NCBI GenBank assembly: GCA_027080405.1
Contig: JALWSL010000395.1
Span: 1-5,448 of the forward strand
DNA length: 5,448 bases
Direction of reading: 5' to 3'
Origin: Planctomycetaceae bacterium
GTDB taxonomy: Bacteria > Planctomycetota > Planctomycetia > Planctomycetales > Planctomycetaceae
The notes under the pieces are model-generated. The model was not told the DNA's origin, searched no databases, and was given only the letters and a program-made list of their open reading frames with translations. Positions 1 to 5,304 of this stretch are shown here, in pieces. The translations under genes and the position numbers were made by a program. Positions within the stretch are counted from its first letter, which is position 1, and every line of letters begins with the position of its first letter.

Positions 1-375
1 GCTTTCAACCCAGCCAGGATACTGCTTGATCAATTTGTCATATGCCTTTTTCCCTCCCTTGCTTTTTTCAACTTCAATCCAGCGTTCTTGATCGGCAAGA
101 GTATTGTGATCGGTAAAGACCAGGAACTGGTAGCCATGCTGTTCGTACCACAGGGCAATCATTTCGAGGTAGTCGTCGCCATCACTCCAGTGCGAGTGCG
201 TGTGCATATTCCCCTTGTACCAGCGATGAGTCTCTGTCTGCTGTAAAACCGTAGCTGCCGGATCATCAGCCCGGGTTACCTGTTCGGCTGCCGGAAAAAG
301 AACGGCTAGAACACCCAACAGGCTCAACAACGTTATCAAGCCAAAACCGCATTTTGGATCGGTGTGCAATTTCAT
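1..375 (-). CDS. Exported PHP-domain phosphoesterase-like protein (N-terminal part, cut by window edge)
   Basis: This is a leftward reading frame of 125 codons that runs off the left edge, so only the N-terminus is visible. The ATG at 375 is the first possible start, because an in-frame TAA lies two codons upstream (382-384). AAGGGA lies about 12 bases before it. Residues 1-30 look like a Sec signal peptide, with a hydrophobic core at about residues 13-28 (LITLLSLLGVLAVLF) and likely cleavage near PAA or TRA. The mature part begins with KGNMHTHSHWSDGD (residues 54-67), the first metal-binding motif of the PHP superfamily (HxH...SDG), and continues with GYQFLVFTDHN (81-91), the second PHP motif. 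PHP domains usually hydrolyse phosphoesters using two or three metal ions. The remaining ligands lie outside the window, so substrate and completeness are unknown. Export implies action in the periplasm or outside the cell, unlike PHP domains of DNA polymerases or histidinol phosphatase. It is divergent to the ceramidase-like gene. Confidence 0.88.
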   Translation of the reverse strand, partial: MKLHTDPKCGFGLITLLSLLGVLAVLFPAAEQVTRADDPAATVLQQTETHRWYKGNMHTHSHWSDGDDYLEMIALWYEQHGYQFLVFTDHNTLADQERWIEVEKSKGGKKAYDKLIKQYPGWVES

Positions 376-460
376 CTTAACTTACAATCCCTTTTCGAAA
401 GAATAATCCCCAGACTACCGAGACAAGCGTCTAACTTGGACAATCTATAACATATAAAGT

Positions 461-470
461 AAGGTACCTT
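461..470. repeat. Perfect 10-base palindrome between divergent genes
   Basis: AAGGTACCTT equals its own reverse complement. It lies just downstream of the TATAAC/TATAAA hexamers in the divergent spacer, where a dimeric repressor could overlap a transcription start. Only one copy was seen and no matching regulator is encoded nearby, so an operator role is a guess. A 10-base palindrome can occur by chance. Confidence 0.3.
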
Positions 471-530
471 CTGGAAACCAACTGATATTCTGAATCGTAC
501 GCTCGAACGTTTTCCGCTTCTTCAACTATT

Positions 531-540
531 GGTGGGAAGA
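531..540 (+). promoter_or_regulatory. Ribosome binding site that favours the ATG at 544
   Basis: The purine-rich GGTGGGAAGA sits immediately before TCA and the ATG at 544. The same frame could also begin at TTG 529 or GTG 532, but both fall at or within this purine tract and lack one of their own. Starting at 544 also gives a cleaner signal peptide N-region (MNTTSSKSS). Confidence 0.5.
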
Positions 541-543
541 TCA

Positions 544-2085
544 ATGAATACGACATCTTCGAAATCCTCAATTTTTGTATTTTCATCTTTCACGAAGTTT
601 TTATGCACGACCGTGTTACTGACCGGTTTATACAACACCGCGCCGGTTTGGGGGCAGGGCCTAACTGCTGGAGTGGCGAAGATTGACATTACCCACCCGG
701 AGGGACTCATCAATGACCGAAGTTATGTGCGGGCTCTGGTTCTCAGGAATGACAGAGAAACTGTAGCCATCATTTCTGTGGACGTGGTCGCGATTGGAGA
801 AATTGGGCGAATAAAAAACAGTTACCTTGGCAATGTACGCGCGCAAATTGAAAAAGAACTGGGCATCAAACCACAAAACATGCTGTTCAATGCCAGTCAT
901 TGTCATTCGATTATTTGCGATAATCATGAGGAGTTGACTGTCAAAGCGATCAAGCAGGCGGCAGCCAATATGGTGCCCGTGACCGTCGGCGTCGGCAGTG
1001 GGTACGAAGACCGTATTCAGGAAAATCGCAGACTGATTATGGCTGATGGTTCTGAAATCGACGTCCGTCATGCATACTCGCTTCCCCCCGATGCCGAGGT
1101 CGCAAAGGTAGGGCCGATTGATCCGGAGATTGGGATTTTGCGATTGAACAGAACTGACGGCCGTACGCTGGCCGTCCTCTACCAGTTTGCCTGCCATCCG
1201 ATCCAGGGAGTTCCCAACGGGGGAAACACAGCAGATATCACCGGGTTCTCGTCCCGGGTTATCGAAGAAAATATGGGTGAGGGAACCGTTGCCCTGTTTC
1301 TGCAGGGATGTGGCGGCGATATCAACCCGGCCCATTACAAGGATGTCGATTACCCGCGCGACGCACAACCGCAAGGGAATCTGCTGGGCTTGAGTACATT
1401 GAAGGCGCTTCGAAAAATCGATTGTCATCCCGATAATCGCCTCGAAGTCATTAATGAAGTGATCGAACTGCCGGGGGCCAATTACTCGCAACGAATCGCG
1501 AGAATGGAAGACGAACGAATCCGCTTGTTGAATTCTTTGCGGGGCACCACGCTGAATTTGAAATCATTCCTGCCATTGGCCGTCAAGTACAAATTATCCG
1601 AAAAGTATCCCGCGACACTCTCGTTCGAATATTTGCAGGAAGAAAAAATTGGAAAGACCGGACTGAAGAAACTCGACAGCACCAATCGCAACAACATCAA
1701 GCAATATATGAAAAACATTTACACAATGGAGCAGCTCACTCGCATCAACACCAACCTGCGATTGTTAAAAAAACACCAGGCGGCGATGCTGAAAAGCGGA
1801 AAACGCAACATCGATGTTGAACTGGTCGCTCTCAGAATCGGTGATTTTGTTCTGTTGACTTTTCCCGGAGAATTAACGGTTCAAATTGGATTAAATTTGA
1901 AAAAAGCGTCCCCGCATGAAAAAACCTTCATCTCCGGCTACACCAATGGATATATCTATTATGCCCCGACAGCCAGACAATTGCTTAACCCCTGGGGAGC
2001 GCAGGAGGATTGCGATTGTCTACTCGCCCCGGAATGGCAAAAAGTCTTTGAAAGTAAAGCGATCGAAATGCTTGGGAAACTTTAA
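544..2085 (+). CDS. Exported neutral/alkaline ceramidase-superfamily hydrolase, probably not a true ceramidase
   Basis: The product is 513 residues from the ATG at 544. Residues 1 to about 38 form a Sec signal peptide (hydrophobic stretch FLCTTVLLTGLYNTAPVWG, then QG). The mature protein opens with AGVAKIDITHPEG (42-54), the characteristic start of the neutral/alkaline non-lysosomal ceramidase N-terminal domain. Further family landmarks are NASHCHSI (116-123, matching SHTHS), FACHP (215-219), GCGGDINP (255-262), FPGE (440-443) and YTNGYIYYAPT (466-476). By comparison with the Pseudomonas aeruginosa ceramidase, whose zinc ligands are two His, one Glu and one Tyr, the metal site looks intact: His119/121, His218, Glu443 and a Tyr near 470. 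The ceramidase motif GDVSPN, which carries the nucleophilic Ser, reads GDINPA, with Asn261 at the Ser position. The C-terminal beta-sandwich of true ceramidases (about 670 residues in total) is absent. A charged helical segment spans about 315-420. The protein is probably a secreted zinc-dependent amidase or esterase of unknown substrate. It is divergent to the PHP gene and followed by 305 non-coding bases. Confidence 0.88.
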   Translation: MNTTSSKSSIFVFSSFTKFLCTTVLLTGLYNTAPVWGQGLTAGVAKIDITHPEGLINDRSYVRALVLRNDRETVAIISVDVVAIGEIGRIKNSYLGNVRAQIEKELGIKPQNMLFNASHCHSIICDNHEELTVKAIKQAAANMVPVTVGVGSGYEDRIQENRRLIMADGSEIDVRHAYSLPPDAEVAKVGPIDPEIGILRLNRTDGRTLAVLYQFACHPIQGVPNGGNTADITGFSSRVIEENMGEGTVALFLQGCGGDINPAHYKDVDYPRDAQPQGNLLGLSTLKALRKIDCHPDNRLEVINEVIELPGANYSQRIARMEDERIRLLNSLRGTTLNLKSFLPLAVKYKLSEKYPATLSFEYLQEEKIGKTGLKKLDSTNRNNIKQYMKNIYTMEQLTRINTNLRLLKKHQAAMLKSGKRNIDVELVALRIGDFVLLTFPGELTVQIGLNLKKASPHEKTFISGYTNGYIYYAPTARQLLNPWGAQEDCDCLLAPEWQKVFESKAIEMLGKL

Positions 2086-2211
2086 GTGGAGCGCAGCAGT
2101 GGAGGGAAAAGAAAACAGGATGGAAATGTATTGAAAACATGGCGATTCATTGATACCTTGAAATAGGGGTTTGGGGAGCAGATGGTAATTCGGGCCGGTT
2201 CCATTTTGAAG

Positions 2212-2269
2212 AAGTCGGTGCGTTGCGCGTCAGGTGCTGTTCCTGGCACCGGGAGGTGTGCCCGACCTT
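2212..2269. repeat. Imperfect palindromic element with nested, mutually exclusive hairpins
   Basis: The outer arms are AAGTCGG (2212-2218) and CCGACCTT (2262-2269), which pair except for one bulged C. Inside, GGTGC (2233-2237) can pair with GCACC (2246-2250). Alternatively, GGCAC (2245-2249) can pair with GTGCC (2258-2262). The two inner stems share bases and cannot form together. The overall form, a roughly 58-base GC-rich palindrome in a gap between genes, resembles intergenic palindromic repeat families. Only one copy is in the window, so repeat status is inferred. A leader RNA structure upstream of the FHA gene is the alternative. Confidence 0.4.
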
Positions 2270-2317
2270 GTGCGGGATTTGTGTTTGGAGTTTTCGGTAA
2301 TGGGTGATGGAGTCGAC

Positions 2318-2333
2318 CACAGGCGGCGCTGTG
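2318..2333. repeat. Short GC-rich hairpin 57 bases upstream of the FHA start
   Basis: CACAG (2318-2322) and CTGTG (2329-2333) form a perfect five-base-pair stem around GCGGCG. No T-run follows, so it is not an intrinsic terminator. It lies in the same structured spacer as the 2212-2269 palindrome and may be part of the same element or of the FHA leader. A five-pair stem alone is weak evidence. Confidence 0.3.
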
Positions 2334-2390
2334 CGGTAGTTGTATGCCGAGGGTGGCTTTCGGATCAGGGCTAACGACGGGGTGTTTCGC

Positions 2391-2960
2391 ATGTACGTAG
2401 AATTGGTTGTCAGCAACAGGCGATCGAGTGTTCGCCGATTGGTCATCCGAGACAAGGCCCTGATCGGAAGAAATGAAAAGTGTGATATTCGGGTTATTTC
2501 CAATGAGATTAGCCGAGAGCATTGCCGGCTTGAAATCGACGATTCTGAGTTGATCCTTGTTGATCTGGGATCTACCAATGGCACCTTTGTCAATGGAGTT
2601 CGGGTTGAATCGCATCAGGAAATTTCCGTCCCCCCAGCCAGCCGGATTCAAATGGGCCCTGCCACATTTCAGGTAAACTATCTCGACGAAGAGAGTGGAC
2701 AGGCTACCGTAATCCCGGAGCAGACTGATCAACCTGATCAGGAGGACGAAGAACAGTTGGAAGAGTTCCCGATCAGTATTGAAGAGGTTGCAGAAGAAAC
2801 CATTCCGGAAGATATGTTGGAAGAAACTCGAGAGGCGGCCGAAGAGACTGCAGAACCTGAAATAGATGAAGTTCCACTTTCGGCGAACAGCCCTTCGGAT
2901 GACGAAAAGCCGGTTCAAAGCGAAGACGCTGCATTCAACGAATTCCTCAAGGGAATTTAG
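2391..2960 (+). CDS. FHA-domain protein with a long acidic C-terminal tail
   Basis: The protein is 189 residues from the ATG at 2391, with GGGGTG six bases upstream. A TTG at 2340 would add 17 residues outside the domain and is less likely. Residues 1-97 form a single forkhead-associated domain. The key phosphothreonine-binding motifs are all present: LIGRNEKCD (24-32), SREHC (41-45) and DLGSTNGTFVNG (58-69). FHA domains bind phosphothreonine peptides, so the partner is probably a substrate of a Ser/Thr kinase encoded elsewhere. Residues 98-189 look disordered and strongly acidic: 33 of 92 residues are Asp or Glu, against three Lys/Arg. The tail ends in a short hydrophobic-containing motif, AFNEFLKGI (181-189). 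There is no signal peptide or membrane segment, so it should be cytoplasmic. No kinase or phosphatase gene lies in the window, and both flanking gaps exceed 300 bases, so it appears to be a stand-alone transcription unit. Domain assignment is very secure; the biological role is unknown. Confidence 0.93.
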   Translation: MYVELVVSNRRSSVRRLVIRDKALIGRNEKCDIRVISNEISREHCRLEIDDSELILVDLGSTNGTFVNGVRVESHQEISVPPASRIQMGPATFQVNYLDEESGQATVIPEQTDQPDQEDEEQLEEFPISIEEVAEETIPEDMLEETREAAEETAEPEIDEVPLSANSPSDDEKPVQSEDAAFNEFLKGI

Positions 2961-3173
2961 CTTTCCGCACAGGTTCTATTTCTCTGGCAGAGAGAGGGGT
3001 ACTAAAGAGTTTCGCCCAATTCTCGCAATCGTCCTGCAGAAAATGGCTTTGCCCAAGGCCAACAGCACTGAAAAGAAATGTTTTGGATCAGGTCGTAGAA
3101 TCGCCAACTGCCATAAACCTTTCGCTTTTCAGATCTGCTCCAATTTCTGAATCAAGTCTCTCCGTTCTACCAG

Positions 3174-3217
3174 GTAAAACGGTTAGCAGCCTTTGTATTC
3201 CTTTTTTCCGGTTTTAC
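3174..3217. repeat. Bulged inverted repeat upstream of the ConA-like gene
   Basis: GTAAAACGG (3174-3182) pairs with CCGGTTTTAC (3208-3217), giving nine base pairs with one bulged C and about 25 bases between. A T-rich stretch (ACTTTTAG) follows. It could be a weak terminator for the upstream transcript, a protein-binding site, or part of the leader of the gene starting at 3271. The loop is long and the stem is AT-rich, so folding is uncertain. Confidence 0.35.
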
Positions 3218-3250
3218 TTTTAGTTACTCTTTGGGCAGACTGTTTTATTT

Positions 3251-3260
3251 GAGAGAGAGG
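3251..3260 (+). promoter_or_regulatory. Ribosome binding site for the ConA-like gene, sets start at 3271
   Basis: GAGAGAGAGG, followed by A and nine further bases, precedes the ATG at 3271. The spacing is good for that ATG and too short for the in-frame TTG at 3262. Starting at 3271 also gives a standard signal peptide N-region (MRLSGTFRF). Confidence 0.6.
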
Positions 3261-3270
3261 ATTGCCCACC

Positions 3271-3993
3271 ATGAGACTGTCCGGTACATTTCGCTTTATT
3301 GTTCCTGTGTTCTTGCTGGGCATCTTTCTATTGTTATGCGAAGCGGTGTGGGGGAGCGAGAAAAACGGCGTCAAATTTGGTAAGTGGCAGTATCTGTTTC
3401 GAGCCTCTTCCAAAGCAATCGGGACGAAGCCACTGCCATTGAAATCAAAAATCCAGCCTCTTAAAGACTTCGTCATTACCGGTGTTTACGAAAAGGATGT
3501 CAATCGTTTGAATCATGTTATCTGTGATGGTCAATGGGGAACCTCTCAGGGAGTGTTAAGGCAAATTTCCGGTCGTGCCGCTGCCATTAAACTGGGACGT
3601 GAAAAGAATTTTGAACTGGAGGCAGGCGTTGATGCCAGGGGTATCGGCGGCTGGTTTCTTCTGTTTGGTTATGATGACGGTCACGGGTATGGGATCTACA
3701 ATGTCACACTCAAGACAAGCGGCAGTCCCTGGTTTATCACTGAATTCAGGAATAAAAAGGGAGTGGCCGGAAGTGATTACGAAATTGGCCGTTATGAATC
3801 AAGAGGCAAAGAGGCGTTGAAATTACGAGTGATCGGGAACAAGGTTTCAATGTCGATTGGAAACCGCCAGTTGCTTGATGAGGTGGAGTTGGCCTCTGTT
3901 CACGACGGCGACATCATACTGGGGACGTACGATACCCAATACGGTCCCAAACCGGTCAAGATTTACGGCATTCGGCTGCGCAGCGTCAAATAG
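3271..3993 (+). CDS. Exported concanavalin-A-like (DUF1080-type) domain protein
   Basis: The product is 240 residues. Residues 1-28 are a Sec signal peptide: MRLSGTFRF, then a hydrophobic core, then AVWG before SE. Cys23 (LLLC) does not fit a lipobox, so a lipoprotein is unlikely. After a linker, residues about 70-240 read like the beta-sandwich domain of DUF1080 and related ConA-like lectin/glucanase folds. The visible pattern is CDGQWGTSQGVLRQ (85-98), GGWFLLFGYDDGHGYGIYNV (126-145), an EALKLRVIGNKVSMSIGN strand pair (181-198), then DGDIILGTY (212-220) and a closing strand KIYGIRLRSV. Some DUF1080 members are 3-keto-disaccharide hydrolases and others probably bind glycans. I see no diagnostic catalytic residues, so either role is possible. 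Location is periplasmic or surface. hemW starts only 22 bases after its stop, so the two may share a transcript, although a functional link is not evident. The fold is inferred from residue pattern only. Confidence 0.8.
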   Translation: MRLSGTFRFIVPVFLLGIFLLLCEAVWGSEKNGVKFGKWQYLFRASSKAIGTKPLPLKSKIQPLKDFVITGVYEKDVNRLNHVICDGQWGTSQGVLRQISGRAAAIKLGREKNFELEAGVDARGIGGWFLLFGYDDGHGYGIYNVTLKTSGSPWFITEFRNKKGVAGSDYEIGRYESRGKEALKLRVIGNKVSMSIGNRQLLDEVELASVHDGDIILGTYDTQYGPKPVKIYGIRLRSVK

Positions 3994-4015
3994 CATTTTT
4001 ATCACGAAATCAAAT

Positions 4016-5176
4016 ATGGCTACGAAGGAAGTGATCGGGTATCAACAGCCCCGCTCTGCGTACATACATGTTCCGTTCTGCCTGAAACGATGTGGCTATT
4101 GTGATTTTTCGATTATCGCAGGTAGAGACGATCTTGTCCCCCGCTTTCTGAAGGGGATTGATCTGGAAATTTCCCGTTCGTTGGAATGTTACGGTACACC
4201 TCCTCAACTCGAGACACTTTTTATCGGGGGAGGAACACCAACAATGCTTCCACCTGCCGATTTGGAAAAACTGCTCACCATTTTACTGCGTTATTTTCGT
4301 CTGGAAGAAGGAGCGGAAGTAACCATTGAAGCAAACCCGGATGGATTAAGCATCGAAAAACAGAGGATTCTCCATCAAATGGGTGTCAACCGGGTCAGCC
4401 TGGGGGTCCAGTCTTTCGATCCCGAAATTCTTGAAAGACTTGGGCGTCAACACACACCGCAGCAGGTAATCGATGTTGTCGGGCAACTCTCCACCCTGAT
4501 TCCGAATGTTTCTCTCGATTTGATATATGGAGTGCCGGGCCAATCGATTGACAGTTGGAAAACGACAATTCAGCAGGCGATCAGCCTGCAGCCTGCTCAT
4601 CTTTCAACGTATGCATTGACATTCGAAAAAGGGACCAGCTTTTGGAGCCAGCGTTCAAAAGGAGAACTGCATCAGGTGGGAGAGGCGATGGAAATCAAAA
4701 TGTACCAATGGACGGTGAAAACGTTGGAAGAGGCCGGATATCGGCAATATGAAATCTCCAACTTTGCAAAGAGTGGTATGAAATCCCGGCACAACTGTGT
4801 CTATTGGGTCGGAGAACCGTATTGGGCATTCGGGCCGGGGGCATCGCGGTTTATTGACGGAATTCGCACAACGAATCACCGTAGTCCATTCACATGGCTG
4901 AAACGCATCGAGTTGGGCCTGCAACCAGATGATTACTCCGATGACCTCACTTCAGAAGAAAGAGCCAGAGAGCTTTTCGCGATCGGCCTGCGTTACTTGC
5001 CCGGCGTGGAAAAATCGAGAATACGAAAACAGACTGGTCATTATATTGAATCGCTACTGCAATCGGAGTTGTCCGCTTTAATGAAAAAAGGCTGGATTGA
5101 AGAAACCGAACAGAGCTTTCGTCTGACACCACAAGGCAGACTATTTGCAGACGAGGTGGCATGTGAAGTCATCTGA
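4016..5176 (+). CDS. hemW: Radical SAM haem chaperone HemW (HemN-like)
   Basis: The protein is 386 residues, close to the roughly 380 usual for HemW. The radical SAM motif is C22-LKR-C26-GY-C29 within AYIHVPFCLKRCGYCDF, binding a 4Fe-4S cluster and S-adenosylmethionine. It is followed by LFIGGGTPTML (68-78, SAM-binding GGGTP), EANPDGL (105-111), VSLGVQSFD (127-135), LDLIYGVPGQ (167-176) and SRHNCVYW (257-264). A winged-helix HemN C-terminal domain covers about 310-386, ending LTPQGRLFADEV. True oxygen-independent coproporphyrinogen III dehydrogenase (HemN) has a fourth Cys directly after the cluster motif (CxxxCxxCxC) and an N-terminal extension. Here CDF replaces it and the extension is absent, which points to HemW, a cytoplasmic protein that binds haem and delivers it to client proteins. 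The ATG at 4016 puts the CxxxCxxC at the usual distance. The frame is open back to 3857 but that part overlaps the ConA-like gene. No good Shine-Dalgarno precedes 4016, so translation may be coupled to the upstream gene. Confidence 0.95.
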   Translation: MATKEVIGYQQPRSAYIHVPFCLKRCGYCDFSIIAGRDDLVPRFLKGIDLEISRSLECYGTPPQLETLFIGGGTPTMLPPADLEKLLTILLRYFRLEEGAEVTIEANPDGLSIEKQRILHQMGVNRVSLGVQSFDPEILERLGRQHTPQQVIDVVGQLSTLIPNVSLDLIYGVPGQSIDSWKTTIQQAISLQPAHLSTYALTFEKGTSFWSQRSKGELHQVGEAMEIKMYQWTVKTLEEAGYRQYEISNFAKSGMKSRHNCVYWVGEPYWAFGPGASRFIDGIRTTNHRSPFTWLKRIELGLQPDDYSDDLTSEERARELFAIGLRYLPGVEKSRIRKQTGHYIESLLQSELSALMKKGWIEETEQSFRLTPQGRLFADEVACEVI

Positions 5177-5194
5177 TTCCCTGCCCTGTTTGTA

Positions 5195-5226
5195 TTGACA
5201 CTTGATGTCACGGGATCGAAAATACT
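5195..5226 (+). promoter_or_regulatory. Possible promoter with an overlapping palindrome
   Basis: TTGACA (5195-5200) is a perfect sigma-70 -35 hexamer. The best -10-like hexamer, AATACT (5221-5226), lies 20 bases further on, longer than the usual 16-18, so the promoter is doubtful. The -35 overlaps the inverted repeat TGACA-CTTGA-TGTCA (5196-5210), which could be an operator. It lies between the hemW stop and the start of the next rightward gene, where a promoter would be expected. Confidence 0.35.
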
Positions 5227-5304
5227 GTTTCTTCTCTTTTGCAGCGATTTTCCTCTACTGAGAAAAGATGCGAAATTCGCGTCTGTTTGTGGCACGACCA
5301 TTTT

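Larger units (their letters stand above)
376..543. promoter_or_regulatory. Divergent intergenic region, probably with promoters for both flanking genes
   Basis: The start codons of two divergent genes face away from this 168-base stretch, so it should hold promoters for both. An AT-rich core at 441-460 contains two -10-like hexamers on the plus strand, TATAAC (446-451) and TATAAA (453-458). Neither has a convincing -35 at 16-18 bases. Nearby are AGAC-AAGC-GTCT (421-432), a small inverted repeat, and AAGGTACCTT (461-470), a perfect palindrome. I cannot assign a transcription start for either direction from sequence alone. Confidence 0.45.
2086..2390. other. 305-base intergenic region rich in inverted repeats, no supported gene
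   Basis: No frame here shows a convincing protein. No tRNA T-loop, SRP RNA GGAAG core or other RNA family I can recognise is present. The first 90 bases are A/G-rich and unremarkable. From about 2180 onward the sequence becomes G-rich and contains several short hairpins (2212-2269, 2261-2276, 2318-2333). A 41-codon frame (2182-2307), preceded by GGGGAG, is probably accidental. The region may hold the FHA gene's promoter and a structured leader, or a decayed intergenic repeat. No strong terminator follows the ceramidase-like gene. Confidence 0.5.
2961..3270. other. 310-base intergenic region, no gene seen
   Basis: A small frame crossing the FHA stop here (up to 3150) has no coding features and is a shadow. 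Near the FHA stop there is a tight inverted repeat, TCTCTGGCAGAGA (2981-2993), but no T-run follows, so it is at best a weak terminator. A longer bulged stem lies at 3174-3217, and a ribosome binding site at 3251-3260. The promoter of the ConA-like gene must be in this gap unless it reads through from the FHA gene, but I cannot point to convincing -35 and -10 boxes. Confidence 0.5.

Noticed and set aside
661..1491. Long minus-strand open frame (276 codons) opposite the ceramidase-like gene
   Set aside because: It is fully antisense to a gene with clear family motifs, has no recognisable domain, and its composition looks like a shadow.
2230..2276. Possible small SRP RNA, suggested by the GGTGCTGTT stretch
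   Set aside because: The conserved GGAAG/AGCAG core of the SRP RNA symmetric loop is absent and the arms do not fit that fold.
2182..2307. Small plus-strand frame of 41 codons preceded by GGGGAG
   Set aside because: The frame runs through the palindromic element, the composition is Gly/Cys/Arg-rich without a membrane or signal segment, and the purine tract is only three bases from the ATG.
2082..2918. Long minus-strand open frame (278 codons) across the spacer and the FHA gene
   Set aside because: Most of it is antisense to the FHA gene, whose acidic codons give few stops on the opposite strand. The product has no recognisable motif.
2981..2993. TCTCTGGCAGAGA hairpin as an intrinsic terminator for the FHA gene
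   Set aside because: The stem is short with a tiny loop, and a purine-rich stretch rather than a T-run follows.
3331..3342. Possible lipoprotein lipobox at LLLC in the ConA-like signal peptide
   Set aside because: Leu at the -1 position does not fit the Gly/Ala/Ser requirement, and a standard cleavage site follows a few residues later.
3857..4015. Longer N-terminus for hemW starting at 3857
   Set aside because: This part overlaps the ConA-like coding region in another frame, and HemW proteins start shortly before the CxxxCxxC motif, as the ATG at 4016 gives.
4016..5176. Calling this gene hemN (coproporphyrinogen III dehydrogenase)
   Set aside because: The fourth Cys after the cluster motif and the N-terminal extension of HemN are missing; length and motifs fit HemW.
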